Numbered from the stretch's first letter, positions 16,228 through 25,019 are shown. The stretch: DNA of 64,000 nucleotides from Microbacterium sp. SLBN-154 (GCF_006715565.1 NZ_VFNL01000001.1:744001-808000), one strand, 5' to 3'. The notes: a model not told the origin generated them from the letters alone. Numbers and translations: made by a program.

Positions 16228-17055
16228 ATGACACTCGCGGACCAGGCGCCCACGCCACCCGCCGCCCCCGAGTCGCTGCTCGCGACGCCGGTGCAGGTGA
16301 GCCAGGCCGAGATCACCCAGGAGATCCGCGATCTCCACGCCGAATACGACCGGCGCGAGGCCGCCGGCGAGGTGCTTCCCGCCACGATGTGGGACTTCCC
16401 GCCCTACCGCTCGAGCATCCTGCGTCATCCGACGAAGAACCCCAAGCTCGTCGACCCCGAGACGATCGAGCTGCTCTCCCCGGCCTTCGGGCAGCGTGAC
16501 GTGGCCGCGATCGAGTCCGACCTCACGCTGCAGCACTCCGGTGAGCCGATGGGCGAGCGCATCACCGTCCGCGGTCGCCTGCTGGACTCATGGGGTCGTC
16601 CGATCGCCAATCAGCTGATCGAGATCTGGCAGGCCAACGCCGCCGGGCGCTACATCCACCAGCGCGACCAGCACCCCGCCCCGCTCGACCCGAACTTCAC
16701 CGGCGCCGGCCGCACGGTCACCAACGACCAGGGCGAATACCTCTTCACCACCATCAAGCCCGGGCCCTACCCGTGGAAGAACCACACCAACGCCTGGCGT
16801 CCCGCGCACATCCACTTCTCGGTGTTCGGCAGCGCGTTCACGCAGCGCATCGTCACGCAGATGTACTTCCCGGGCGACCCGCTGTTCGCCCTCGACCCGA
16901 TCTACAACACCATCCGCCGCCAGCGCGACCGCGATGCGCTGATCAGCATCTACGACCACGACCTCACGGTTCCCGAGTTCTCGATGGGCTACCGGTTCGA
17001 CATCGTCGTGGACGGCCCCGACGCCACCTGGTTCGAGCCCGAGGAAGAGCACTGA
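16228..17055 (+). CDS. pcaH: Protocatechuate 3,4-dioxygenase beta subunit
   Basis: A 275-residue iron-containing subunit of the intradiol dioxygenase that opens protocatechuate to 3-carboxy-cis,cis-muconate. By alignment to the Pseudomonas enzyme the four Fe(III) ligands are present: Y142 (GRYIHQ), Y181 (GPYPW), H194 and H196 (PAHIHF). APLDPNFTGAGRT and the terminal YRFDIV motif are typical. ATG 16228 has a GAAGGAG site; the longer frame upstream is not coding-like. The stop overlaps the pcaG ATG in a TGATG junction, consistent with equimolar translation of the alpha-beta complex. Confidence 0.97.
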   Translation: MTLADQAPTPPAAPESLLATPVQVSQAEITQEIRDLHAEYDRREAAGEVLPATMWDFPPYRSSILRHPTKNPKLVDPETIELLSPAFGQRDVAAIESDLTLQHSGEPMGERITVRGRLLDSWGRPIANQLIEIWQANAAGRYIHQRDQHPAPLDPNFTGAGRTVTNDQGEYLFTTIKPGPYPWKNHTNAWRPAHIHFSVFGSAFTQRIVTQMYFPGDPLFALDPIYNTIRRQRDRDALISIYDHDLTVPEFSMGYRFDIVVDGPDATWFEPEEEH

Positions 17056-17636
17056 TGCCCCGCCCCACCGGTCCGAAGACCCACACCCCGTCCGCCGGCC
17101 AGACAGTCGGCCCCTTCTTCCACTACGGCGTGACCTACGACGCCATGCACCAGGTCGCGTTCCCCCATTCGCCGGGGGCGATCGTACTGTCGGGCACGGT
17201 CACCGACGGCGCGGGCGCGCCGATTCCCGACGCGCTCGTCGAGGTCTGGTCGGCCGACAGCGACGGCACCGTCTCGCGCGCCCGCGGCGCGCTCCGCCGC
17301 GACGGCCACACCTTCACCGGGTACGGCCGCTCCGGCACGACCGACGACGGCCACTACGAGTTCTGGACCCGAAACCCCGGGGCCGAGGCGGGCAAGGCCC
17401 CGTTCTTCGCGGTGATCGTCTACGCCCGGGGCCTGCCGAACAAGCTGCACACCCGCATCTACCTGCCCGACGACGAGGCGCTCCTCGCCGCCGACCCGCT
17501 GCTGGCCTCACTCGACGCCGACGAGCGCGCTACGCTCATCGCAACGCGCACCCCCGACGGACATCTGCGCCACGACATCCGGCTGCAGGGGGAGAAGGAG
17601 ACCGTGTTCCTTGCCTTCCCCGACGCCCCCGCCTGA
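17055..17636 (+). CDS. pcaG: Protocatechuate 3,4-dioxygenase alpha subunit
   Basis: A 193-residue structural subunit of protocatechuate 3,4-dioxygenase. The opening PSAGQTVGPFFHYGV and the intradiol beta-sandwich (VLSGTVTDGAGAPIPDALVEVWSADSDG, HYEFWTRNPG, PFFAVIVYARGLPNKLHTRIYLPD) match PcaG. As usual for alpha subunits, the iron ligands are not conserved. It starts at ATG 17055 on the pcaH stop and its 3' end overlaps pcaB by 26 bases. Confidence 0.96.
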   Translation: MPRPTGPKTHTPSAGQTVGPFFHYGVTYDAMHQVAFPHSPGAIVLSGTVTDGAGAPIPDALVEVWSADSDGTVSRARGALRRDGHTFTGYGRSGTTDDGHYEFWTRNPGAEAGKAPFFAVIVYARGLPNKLHTRIYLPDDEALLAADPLLASLDADERATLIATRTPDGHLRHDIRLQGEKETVFLAFPDAPA

Positions 17637-19020
17637 CACGTCCGACGACGGCGCGATCGACGTCGGCCTGCTGAGCCCGGTCACCGTCGGTCATGACGCC
17701 GGGGTCTCGGATGCCGCCGTGCTCGACGCCCTCGTGACGGCCGAGGTCGCCCTCACCCGCGCCTACGGCCGCGTGGGCGCCGCACCCGGCGGCGCCGTCA
17801 CCGAGGTCGCCTCGACCTTCGGCTGGCAGGACGGGCAGAGCGGATGCCGCGGGCACGGCGTCGCGCTCGGCGAACTCGTCACCGCGGCGGTGGCCGGGGG
17901 GAATCCCGTCATCCCGCTCGTGGGCGCACTGAAGGCCCGGGTGTCGCCGGAGGCGGCGACGTGGATCCACCGCGGGGCGACGAGCCAGGACATCCTCGAC
18001 ACCGCCCTCGTCCTCGTCGCCCGCGATGCGGCCGCCGAGGTCGCCGACTCCCTCGCCGCCACCTCCGTCTCCCTCGCGCACCTCGCGCGCGTGCACCGCG
18101 ACGAGGTCGCCGCCGCCCGCACGCTCACCCAGCACGCCGTTCCCACGACCGTCGGCGCCCGCGCCGCCGGCTGGCTCCGCGGGGTCGACCGCGCGCGGGC
18201 GCGGCTGGACGCCGCACGCGCGGCGCTCCCCGCGCAGCTGGGCGGGGCAGCCGGCACGGCCGCGGCGTTCGCCGAGCACCTGGGATCGCCCGAGGACGCC
18301 GCCGCGCTCATCGACGCCTACGCCGCAGAGCTCGGCCTCGCGGCCCCGGCAACCCCGTGGCACACCGAGCGCTGGCCGATCACCGAGCTCGGCGACGCGC
18401 TCGTGCAGGCGATCGATGCGGTCGGAAAGATCGCCACCGACGTCGCCACCCTCAGCCGCACCGAGATCGGCGAGGTCGCCGAGGGTGCAGCCGGCGGATC
18501 CTCGGCGATGCCGCAGAAGCAGAACCCGGCAGCATCCGTCCTCATCCGGTCCGCGGCGCTTCGCGCTCCGCAGCTGGGGGCGACGCTGCACCTGGCCGCC
18601 GCGCTCGCCGCCGACGAGCGGCCCGATGGCGCGTGGCACGCCGAGTGGCCGACGCTGCGCGACCTCCTCCGCCTCGCCCTCGGCGCCGCCGCCACCGCCG
18701 CGCGGCTGGCGGGCGGCCTGCGGATCGACACCGCCGCCGTCGCGCACAACCTCGCCGCGACCGGCGGCCTCCTCGTCTCCGAGCGGCTCTCCATCGCCCT
18801 CACCCCCCCGATCGGCGCGGCACGCGTGCGCGAGATCGTCGCCGCCGCCGCACGCGGCGACGACCTCGCGGCGCTCCTGCGCGCCCTCCCCGAGCTCGAC
18901 GGGACGGAGGTCGCGAACCTGCTCGATCCCGCCGCCTACACCGGCCTCGCCGGCACCTTCGTCGACCGCTCGGTCGCCGGATCCCGCGATGCCTCCGACC
19001 CCGGGAGAGACCCCCGATGA
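17611..19020 (+). CDS. pcaB: 3-carboxy-cis,cis-muconate cycloisomerase
   Basis: A 469-residue member of the fumarase/argininosuccinate lyase superfamily, catalysing the lactonising step after PcaHG. The signature GGSSAMPQKQNPAASVLIRS (about residues 295-314) carries the mobile SS loop, and WIHRGATSQDILDTALVL and TLTQHAVPTTVGARAAGWL are the other two conserved regions. The TTG at 17611 is the best start and lies inside pcaG; a later internal start would cut the first domain. Its C-terminal tail of about 90 residues is as expected for PcaB. ATGA overlap with pcaD. Confidence 0.94.
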   Translation: MPSPTPPPDTSDDGAIDVGLLSPVTVGHDAGVSDAAVLDALVTAEVALTRAYGRVGAAPGGAVTEVASTFGWQDGQSGCRGHGVALGELVTAAVAGGNPVIPLVGALKARVSPEAATWIHRGATSQDILDTALVLVARDAAAEVADSLAATSVSLAHLARVHRDEVAAARTLTQHAVPTTVGARAAGWLRGVDRARARLDAARAALPAQLGGAAGTAAAFAEHLGSPEDAAALIDAYAAELGLAAPATPWHTERWPITELGDALVQAIDAVGKIATDVATLSRTEIGEVAEGAAGGSSAMPQKQNPAASVLIRSAALRAPQLGATLHLAAALAADERPDGAWHAEWPTLRDLLRLALGAAATAARLAGGLRIDTAAVAHNLAATGGLLVSERLSIALTPPIGAARVREIVAAAARGDDLAALLRALPELDGTEVANLLDPAAYTGLAGTFVDRSVAGSRDASDPGRDPR

Positions 19021-19802
19021 CGCAACCCGCGCTGACCCTCACCGACGCCGGCGGCCCGGCGGGCGCCCCCCTCGTCGTCCTCGGCAACTCCCTCGGCACC
19101 TCGACGATCCTGTGGGAGCAGGTCGTTCCGGCCCTTCGGGCCCGGTTCCGGGTGCGCGCCTTCGACCTCCCCGGCCACGGTGCCTCTCCCGCGGCGACCG
19201 AGGCGTTCACCGTCGCCGGCCTCGCCGACGCCCTCGCCGCCGAGATCGACGAACCCTTCCACTACGCCGGAGTCTCGCTCGGGGGCGCCGTCGGGTTGGA
19301 GCTGGCCCTGCGGCATCCCTCCCTCGTCCGCTCCGCGACGATCATCGCGTCTGGTGCGAAGATCGGCACAGCCGAGGGGTGGCACGAGCGCGCCGCGCAG
19401 GTGCGGCAGCAGTCGACGTCGTCGCTCATCATCGCCTCGGCCGGGCGGTGGTTCGCCCCCGACACGATCGCGGCGAACCCCGACCTGACCGGGCGGCTCC
19501 TGCACTCCCTGCGCGATGCCGACGCCGAGAGTTACGCCCGCTGCTGCGAGGCGCTCGCCGCGCACGATATGCGTGCCCGGCTCGGCGAGATCGCCGTGCC
19601 CGTGCTGGCGGTCTGGGGCGGATACGACCAGGTCACCCCCGAGAGCCTCGCCCGCGAGATCGCCGACGGCGTCGCTCACGGCCGCGCCGCCGGCATCCCG
19701 CGCGCCGCGCACCTGCCGCCCGTCGACGACCCCGCCGCCACCGCGGCCGTGGTCGCCGACTTCATCGACGAAATCGAGAGGACACCGGATGACCCGGCCT
19801 GA
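19017..19802 (+). CDS. pcaD: 3-oxoadipate enol-lactonase
   Basis: A 261-residue alpha/beta hydrolase. The nucleophile elbow GVSLGGAVG puts the catalytic serine at residue 87; AFDLPGHGASPA supplies the following loop, and the acid and histidine lie in VWGGYDQVTPES and RAAHLPPVDDP. It hydrolyses 3-oxoadipate enol-lactone to 3-oxoadipate. ATG 19017 overlaps the pcaB stop by 4 bases, and its own end overlaps pcaC by 14 bases. In many actinobacteria these two activities are fused as PcaL; here they are separate genes. Confidence 0.95.
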   Translation: MTQPALTLTDAGGPAGAPLVVLGNSLGTSTILWEQVVPALRARFRVRAFDLPGHGASPAATEAFTVAGLADALAAEIDEPFHYAGVSLGGAVGLELALRHPSLVRSATIIASGAKIGTAEGWHERAAQVRQQSTSSLIIASAGRWFAPDTIAANPDLTGRLLHSLRDADAESYARCCEALAAHDMRARLGEIAVPVLAVWGGYDQVTPESLAREIADGVAHGRAAGIPRAAHLPPVDDPAATAAVVADFIDEIERTPDDPA

Positions 19803-20190
19803 CGGCGAAGGACTGACCGACCAGGAGCGCTACGACCAGGGCATGACGGTGCGCCGCGAGGTGCTCTCGGACGCCCACGTCGACCGCGCGATCGCGGGGA
19901 CGACCCCGCTGACGGCGGACTTCCAGGACTTCATCACCCGGGTCGCCTGGGGCGACGTCTGGTCGCGCCCGGGCCTTGATCGACGCGCCCGCTCGGTGGC
20001 GGTGCTCACCGCGCTCATCGCGCTCGGCCACCACGAAGAGCTGGCGATGCACCTGCGGGCGGCACTTCGCAACGGGCTCACCGTCGACGAGGTGCGCGAG
20101 GTCATCCTGCAGGCGGCGGTGTACTGCGGTGTGCCCGCGGCCAACACCGCGTTCCGCATCGCTGCAGAGGTCTACGCCGACGCACCATGA
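19789..20190 (+). CDS. pcaC: 4-carboxymuconolactone decarboxylase
   Basis: A 133-residue all-helical AhpD-like protein that decarboxylates 4-carboxymuconolactone to the enol-lactone. The core ITRVAWGDVWSRPGLDRRARSVAVLTALIALGHHEELAMHLRAALRNG and EVILQAAVYCGVPAANTAFRIA is diagnostic; the helix with GHHEEL is the active-site region. Length is standard for stand-alone PcaC. ATG 19789 lies inside pcaD, so the two are translationally coupled. Confidence 0.95.
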   Translation: MTRPDGEGLTDQERYDQGMTVRREVLSDAHVDRAIAGTTPLTADFQDFITRVAWGDVWSRPGLDRRARSVAVLTALIALGHHEELAMHLRAALRNGLTVDEVREVILQAAVYCGVPAANTAFRIAAEVYADAP

Positions 20191-20197
20191 TGTGAGC

Positions 20198-21208
20198 ATG
20201 ACCGCAGAGCCGCCGGCGACCGCCGAACCGCCGATGTCGGATGCCGCAGCCCCCGCCGACCGCGTGACGATGCGCTTCCTGGCGCTGCCGCACGATGCGG
20301 CCGCCGGCGGCCTGACGGTCGCCGCGGGAAGCGTGATGGAGTGGATCGACCAGGCCGGCTACGCCTGCGCGGTCGGCTGGAGCGGGCGCTACTGCGTCAC
20401 GGCGTACGTCGGGAACGTGCAGCACACCCGCCCGATCGCGCCCGGATCGCTCGTGGCCGTGCACGCCCGCGTCGTGCACACCGGCCGGTCGAGCGTGCAC
20501 GTCGCCGTGACCGTCGAAGCCGCGGACATCCGGTCGCGTCAGTACGAACCGTCGACCACGTGCATGCTCGTCTTCGTCGCCGTCGATGACGACCGCACGC
20601 CCGCGTCGGTGCCGGAGTGGACGCCGCGCACCGACGCCGACCGGGCCCTCGGGGCGATCGCGACCTCGCGCATCGCCGCCCGCGACACCATCAAGAATGC
20701 CATGCTCGGCCAGGTCTACACCGAAGACACCGCGGCGCCCCGGTCGCAGATGCGCTTCCTGGCCCCGCCGAGCGCGGTGAACTTCGGCGGCGCCGCGCAC
20801 GGCGGCACGGTGATGGGCTGGATCGACGAGGCGGCGTTCGCGTGCGCGGCCGCGTGGTCGTCCGACAAGGCCGTCGCGGTGTATTCCGGCGGCATCCACT
20901 TCCTCGCGCCGGTGCGCATCGGGCACCTCGTCGAGCTCGACGCGCGTCTCATCTACACCGGCCCGCGCAGCATGCACATCGTCGTGCGGGTGCTCTCGGC
21001 CGACCCCCGGACCCCCGCCGAGAAGATCCTCACCACGCAGTGCATCATGGTCTTCGTCGACCCCGGCGACGACGGCCGCGCCCGGCCGGTTCCGCGCTGG
21101 GAGCCCCAGCTCGCCGAGGATGTGCGGCTCGTGCGCCACGCCGTGGAACTCATCCACGAGCGCGAGCGCATCGTGCCGATCCCCGCCGCGCTGACGCTGC
21201 AGGACTGA
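20198..21208 (+). CDS. Acyl-CoA thioesterase with two hotdog domains
   Basis: A 336-residue protein made of two tandem BFIT/ACOT-type hotdog domains, each opening with a MRFLA motif: residues about 26-145 (TMRFLALPHDAAAGGLTVAAGSVMEWIDQAGYACA) and about 180-310 (SQMRFLAPPSAVNFGGAAHGGTVMGWIDEAAFACA). Such proteins hydrolyse acyl-CoA thioesters. It follows pcaC by 7 bases and is cotranscribed with the pca genes, an unusual addition to this operon. It may recycle CoA trapped as dead-end aryl- or 3-oxoadipyl-CoA. ATG 20198 or GTG 20192 can start it. The insertion in a pca operon is what I infer from; the substrate is unknown. Confidence 0.88.
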   Translation: MTAEPPATAEPPMSDAAAPADRVTMRFLALPHDAAAGGLTVAAGSVMEWIDQAGYACAVGWSGRYCVTAYVGNVQHTRPIAPGSLVAVHARVVHTGRSSVHVAVTVEAADIRSRQYEPSTTCMLVFVAVDDDRTPASVPEWTPRTDADRALGAIATSRIAARDTIKNAMLGQVYTEDTAAPRSQMRFLAPPSAVNFGGAAHGGTVMGWIDEAAFACAAAWSSDKAVAVYSGGIHFLAPVRIGHLVELDARLIYTGPRSMHIVVRVLSADPRTPAEKILTTQCIMVFVDPGDDGRARPVPRWEPQLAEDVRLVRHAVELIHERERIVPIPAALTLQD

Positions 21209-21345
21209 CTCCTGCGCGCGGTGCCGACGACGCGCGGTGCCCGCGCCGTACGGCGGGGCGTCGCTCGCCGTCACCCACCTTCGCCCGCCTGTCGCAATCG
21301 GCGGCCCCGCACCGCACATCGTGACCAGTGACGCACGGCCGCGTG

Positions 21346-21399
21346 CCTTCGCTTGGCGCGCATGGCGCGAAGGACCAGCCGTTCGGGTCAGGCGAACGG
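21346..21399. terminator. Paired hairpins ending the pcaHGBDC-thioesterase operon (candidate)
   Basis: The 311-base gap 21209-21519 holds two inverted repeats: CCTTCGC (21346-21352) with GCGAAGG (21367-21373), and CCGTTCG (21379-21385) with CGAACGG (21393-21399). No clear T-run follows, so they may be weak terminators or regulatory hairpins. The rest of the gap up to 21450 shows nothing else I can support. Confidence 0.4.
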
Positions 21400-21456
21400 T
21401 TGCGTTCGCGAGAGCGGGTCGCGCTGGCGGCGGATGCGGCGTACCATGGGTGCGTC

Positions 21457-21476
21457 ATACGTACAGGTGTACGTAT
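21457..21476. promoter_or_regulatory. Palindromic operator upstream of pcaIJF
   Basis: ATACGTAC-AGGT-GTACGTAT is a perfect inverted repeat of 8-base arms with a 4-base spacer, 44-63 bases upstream of the pcaI start. A TACCAT box (21442-21447) just upstream could be a -10 element, which would put the palindrome at the transcription start. An IclR regulator (the one at 24063 is in the same operon) is the likely ligand. Confidence 0.6.
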
Positions 21477-21519
21477 CGCGAACATTTCCCGCGAAGCAAG
21501 CGGGAAGGCAGGAGCCGGT

Positions 21520-22248
21520 GTGATCGACAAGACCGTGGCGGGCGTCGCAGACGCCGTCGCCGACATCCCTGACGGCGCGACCGTCATGATCGGCGGGTTC
21601 GGCCGTGCCGGTCAGCCCGTCGAGCTCATCGACGCCCTCATCGCGCAGGGCGCGACCGACCTGACGATCGTCAACAACAACGCCGGCAACGGCGATGTCG
21701 GGCTCGCGGCCCTCCTCGCCAAGCGGCGGGTGCGCAAGATCATCTGCTCGTTCCCCCGGCAGAGCGACTCGTGGGTCTTCGACGGCCTGTACCGCGACGG
21801 TGACATCGAGCTCGAGCTCGTCCCGCAGGGCAACCTCGCCGAGCGCATCCGCGCCGCCGGCGCCGGGATCGGCGCCTTCTTCTCGCCGACCGGGGTGGGC
21901 ACGGAGCTCGCCGAGGGCAAGGAGGCCCGCGAGATCGATGGACGCGCCTACGTGCTGGAGTATCCGATCACGGCCGACGTCGCCCTGATCAGCGCGCTGA
22001 AGGGCGACCGGTGGGGCAACCTCGTCTTCCGCGAGACGGCCCGGAACTTCGGCCCGATCATGGCCACAGCCGCGACCCGGACGATCGCCCAGGTCGACCA
22101 GATCGTGCCGCTGGGAAGCCTCGACCCCGAGACGGTGGTGACCCCCGGCATCTTCGTCGACCGCGTCGTCGCCGTCGGCGAGCGCCCCTGGCTGAACAAC
22201 GGTGCCTTCGTGGGCGGCGTCGACCTGGAAGGACGGCCCGTCCGATGA
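21520..22248 (+). CDS. pcaI: 3-oxoadipate CoA-transferase subunit A
   Basis: A 242-residue alpha subunit of a class I CoA-transferase moving CoA from succinyl-CoA to 3-oxoadipate. The near-N-terminal GATVMIGGFGRAGQPVELIDAL motif is the SCOT/GctA signature, and the C-terminal half has the family's VALISALKGDRWGNLVFRETARNFGPIMATAA. GTG 21520 is the start, with AGGAGC 8-12 bases upstream; the longer open frame covers the operator. The stop overlaps pcaJ by 4 bases (ATGA). Confidence 0.95.
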   Translation: MIDKTVAGVADAVADIPDGATVMIGGFGRAGQPVELIDALIAQGATDLTIVNNNAGNGDVGLAALLAKRRVRKIICSFPRQSDSWVFDGLYRDGDIELELVPQGNLAERIRAAGAGIGAFFSPTGVGTELAEGKEAREIDGRAYVLEYPITADVALISALKGDRWGNLVFRETARNFGPIMATAATRTIAQVDQIVPLGSLDPETVVTPGIFVDRVVAVGERPWLNNGAFVGGVDLEGRPVR

Positions 22249-22895
22249 GCACCCGCATCTCGCGCGACGACCTCGCCCGCCGCATCGCCGCCGACATCCC
22301 CGAGGGCGCGTACGTCAACCTCGGCATCGGCGCCCCCACGCTCGTGGCGAACTTCCTCCCCGCCGACCTCGAGATCATCCTCCACACCGAGAACGGGCTC
22401 CTGGGCATGGGGCCGGCCCCCGAGGCCGGCGCCGTCGACCCCGACCTCATCAACGCCGGCAAGCAGGCCGTCACCGCCCTCCCGGGCGCGGCCTACTTCC
22501 ACCACGCCGACTCCTTCGGCATGATGCGCGGCGGACACCTGGATGTCTGCGTGCTCGGGGCGTTCCAGGTCTCCGAGACCGGCGACCTGGCGAACTGGTC
22601 GACGGGGGCGCCCGGCGCGATCCCCGCCGTCGGCGGGGCGATGGACCTCGCCATCGGCGCGAAGGACGTCTACGTCATGACCGACCTGCTCACCAAGACC
22701 GGGGAGTCCAAGCTCGTCACGGCCTGCACCTACCCGCTGACCGGCGTCGGCTGCGTCACCCGGGTGTACACCGACCACGCGATCTTCGACGTGACCCCGG
22801 GCGGCTTCACAGTGCGGGAGGCCTTCGGTGACAACACCGTCGCCTCGCTCGAAGAACTCACGGGCCTGCGCCTGGCCCGGACGGAAGGAGCCTGA
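22245..22895 (+). CDS. pcaJ: 3-oxoadipate CoA-transferase subunit B
   Basis: A 216-residue beta subunit of the CoA-transferase. The catalytic glutamate that forms the enzyme-CoA thioester is E49 in LHTENGLLGMGP, and NLGIGAPTLVANF, SFGMMRGGHLDVCVLGAFQVSETGDLANW and GAMDLAIGAKDVYVMTDLLTK are characteristic. It starts inside the pcaI stop. One base separates its stop from the pcaF ATG. Confidence 0.96.
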   Translation: MSTRISRDDLARRIAADIPEGAYVNLGIGAPTLVANFLPADLEIILHTENGLLGMGPAPEAGAVDPDLINAGKQAVTALPGAAYFHHADSFGMMRGGHLDVCVLGAFQVSETGDLANWSTGAPGAIPAVGGAMDLAIGAKDVYVMTDLLTKTGESKLVTACTYPLTGVGCVTRVYTDHAIFDVTPGGFTVREAFGDNTVASLEELTGLRLARTEGA

Positions 22896-22896
22896 C

Positions 22897-24066
22897 ATGC
22901 CCGCCACCTACGTCTACGACGCCGTCCGCACCCCGTTCGGCCGCGCCGGCGGCGCGCTCTCGGGCGTTCGACCCGACGACCTGGCCGCGGTCGCCATGAA
23001 GGCCGTCGTCGAGCGCACGGGCCTCGACCCCGCCCGTATCGACGACGTCATCTTCGGTGATGCCAACCAGGCCGGTGAGGACAACCGCAATGTCGCGCGG
23101 TTCGGCGCGCTCCTCGCAGGGTTTCCCACCACGGTGCCGGGGGTGACCGTCAACCGCCTCTGCGGATCGAGCATGGAGGCCGTCATCCAGGGCTCCCGCG
23201 CAATCGAGGCCGGCGACGCCGATGTGATCCTCGCCGGGGGTGTGGAGTCGATGAGCCGCGCCCCGTTCGTCGTGGAGAAGTCGCCGAAGCCGTGGCCTGC
23301 CACCGGCAACCAGACGATGTGGAACACCTCGATCGGCTGGCGTATGACGAACAGGGCGCTGCCGAAGGAGTGGACGATCTCCAACGGCGAGTCCGCAGAG
23401 AAGCTCGCGTCGATCTACGACATCTCCCGAGAAGAACAGGATGCCTTCGCCCTCCGCAGTCACGAGCGTGCCGCCCAGGCGTGGGCGGACGGCGTGTTCG
23501 ACGGTGAGATCACCCAGGTTCCCGGCGCGGAGCTCGCCCGCGACGAGGGCATCCGCGCCGACACGACGCTCGAGAAGCTCGCAGGCCTGCGCGCGCTCTT
23601 CGCCGCCGACGGCACCGTGACCGCCGGCAACTCGTCGTCGATCAACGACGGCGCCGCGGCGATCCTTCTCGGCGCCGAGGGGGCGCTGGAGGGCGAGCCG
23701 CTGGCGCGGATCACCGGTCGGGCCGCCTTCGGCAACGACCCCGACGTCTTCGGGGTCGCCCCCGTGGAGGCGGCGAACCGGGCCCTGGCCCGTGCGGGCC
23801 GAACCTGGGCCGACGTCGACGTCATGGAGCTGAACGAGGCGTTCGCGTCGCAGAGCCTCGCGTGCCTGAAGCTGTGGACCGAGCTCGACCCCGAGAAGGC
23901 GAACTCCCACGGCGGCGCGATCGCGATCGGTCACCCGCTCGGCGCCTCCGGCGCGCGCGTCATCGGCCGCGCAGCGCACGAGCTCGCCCGGCGCGGCTCG
24001 GGCGTCGCCGTCGCGGCGCTCTGCATCGGCGTCGGTCAGGGGCTCGCGGTGGTCCTCGAGCGGTGA
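22897..24066 (+). CDS. pcaF: 3-oxoadipyl-CoA thiolase
   Basis: A 389-residue degradative thiolase that splits 3-oxoadipyl-CoA into acetyl-CoA and succinyl-CoA, the last step of the beta-ketoadipate pathway. The nucleophile is C89 in VNRLCGSSMEA; the other catalytic residues are in NEAFASQ, GGAIAIGHPLGASGAR and LCIGVGQGLA. The ribosome site is AAGGAG. Its stop overlaps the GTG of the IclR gene. A fatty-acid thiolase is the only alternative, and the operon makes it unlikely. Confidence 0.95.
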   Translation: MPATYVYDAVRTPFGRAGGALSGVRPDDLAAVAMKAVVERTGLDPARIDDVIFGDANQAGEDNRNVARFGALLAGFPTTVPGVTVNRLCGSSMEAVIQGSRAIEAGDADVILAGGVESMSRAPFVVEKSPKPWPATGNQTMWNTSIGWRMTNRALPKEWTISNGESAEKLASIYDISREEQDAFALRSHERAAQAWADGVFDGEITQVPGAELARDEGIRADTTLEKLAGLRALFAADGTVTAGNSSSINDGAAAILLGAEGALEGEPLARITGRAAFGNDPDVFGVAPVEAANRALARAGRTWADVDVMELNEAFASQSLACLKLWTELDPEKANSHGGAIAIGHPLGASGARVIGRAAHELARRGSGVAVAALCIGVGQGLAVVLER

Positions 24067-24839
24067 GCGCCGATCCCGAACCGCCGAGCGAGTTCGTCCA
24101 ATCCCTGGCGCGCGGGCTCGGGGTGATCCGCGCGTTCGATGCCGAGCATCCGTCGCTCACCCTCAGCGAGGTCGCGCGCCGCACCGATCTCACCCGCGCC
24201 GCGGCGCGGCGGTTCCTGCACACCCTGCAGACCCTCGGCTACGTCCGCAGCGACGGTCGAGCGTTCGCGCTGACGCCGAAGGTGCTCGAGCTCGGCTTCA
24301 GCTACCTGTCCGCGCTGTCGCTGCCCGAGGTCGTGCAACCCCACCTCGAGCCGCTTTCGCGCGAGGTCGACGAGAGCGTCTCGGCGGCGGTCCTCGCCGG
24401 TGCCGAGGTCGTGTACGTCGCCCGTGTGCCCACGCGCCGCATCATGAGCGTTCGCATCACGATCGGTACGCGGTTCCCCGCCTACGCCACCTCGATGGGG
24501 CGGGTGCTGCTGGCCGCCCTGCCGGACGCGGCGGTCGCCGACATCCTCGCCCTCCTCCCTCCCGAGCACCTCACCGACCGCACCCTCACCGATCCCGATG
24601 CGCTCGCCGCCGAGCTCGCCCGTGTGCGCACGCAGGGGTGGTCGCTCGTCGACGGCGAGCTCGAGCCCGGCCTGCGCTCGGTCGCCGCGCCGATCCGCGA
24701 TCGCACGGGCACCGTCGTGGCCGCCGTCAACATCTCCACCAGCGCCACGCGCGACACCGTCGACCGGGTGCGCGAGACCTACCTCCCCGCGCTCCTGTCG
24801 ACGACCCGCGCGATCGAGGCGGACCTGCGGCTGGTGTGA
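24063..24839 (+). CDS. pcaR: IclR-family regulator, PcaR/PcaU type
   Basis: A 258-residue protein opening with EFVQSLARGLGVIRAFDAEHPSLTLSEVARRTDLTRAAARRFLHTLQTLGYVRSDGRAF, the DNA-binding domain typical of the PcaR/PcaU/PobR beta-ketoadipate group, then the effector domain (VYVARVPTRRIMSVRITIGTRFPAYATSMGRVLLAAL). GTG 24063 overlaps the pcaF stop, so it is autoregulated with pcaIJF. The palindrome at 21457 is a candidate binding site. The symbol is assigned by subgroup and position. Confidence 0.88.
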   Translation: MSADPEPPSEFVQSLARGLGVIRAFDAEHPSLTLSEVARRTDLTRAAARRFLHTLQTLGYVRSDGRAFALTPKVLELGFSYLSALSLPEVVQPHLEPLSREVDESVSAAVLAGAEVVYVARVPTRRIMSVRITIGTRFPAYATSMGRVLLAALPDAAVADILALLPPEHLTDRTLTDPDALAAELARVRTQGWSLVDGELEPGLRSVAAPIRDRTGTVVAAVNISTSATRDTVDRVRETYLPALLSTTRAIEADLRLV

Positions 24840-24844
24840 CGGGG

Positions 24845-24883
24845 CGGGCGTTTCGTCTCGCTGCGCTCGCTCAACGACCGGGG
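24845..24883 (-). repeat. Dispersed SLSERSE-type repeat element
   Basis: The minus strand reads GGTCGTTGAGCGAGC followed by GCAGCGAGACGAAACGC. The same element occurs at 46084-46144 (two copies) and 47313-47441 (two forward, one inverted). It lies between pcaR and the next operon. Confidence 0.7.
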
Positions 24884-24901
24884 CATCCGCCACCTCAATG
24901 T

Positions 24902-24922
24902 GGATATTTATCCTTCTTATGC
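24902..24922 (+). promoter_or_regulatory. AT-rich promoter region with GGATATTTATCC palindrome and CTTATG box
   Basis: A sharply AT-rich stretch precedes the fused deglycosidase-like operon. GGATATTTATCC (24902-24913) is a perfect 5-base-arm palindrome and CTTATGC (24916-24922) matches a box found upstream of several other operons in the window. No confident -35/-10 pair was picked. Confidence 0.4.
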
Positions 24923-25019
24923 GCGAAAGCGACAGATCGAGTTAGCCTGAGGATGGGCCTGTCGAGGCCTCGTGCCGGCGTCGCCGCCGCGCCGGACCAT
25001 CCCGACGAAGTGAGCATCG

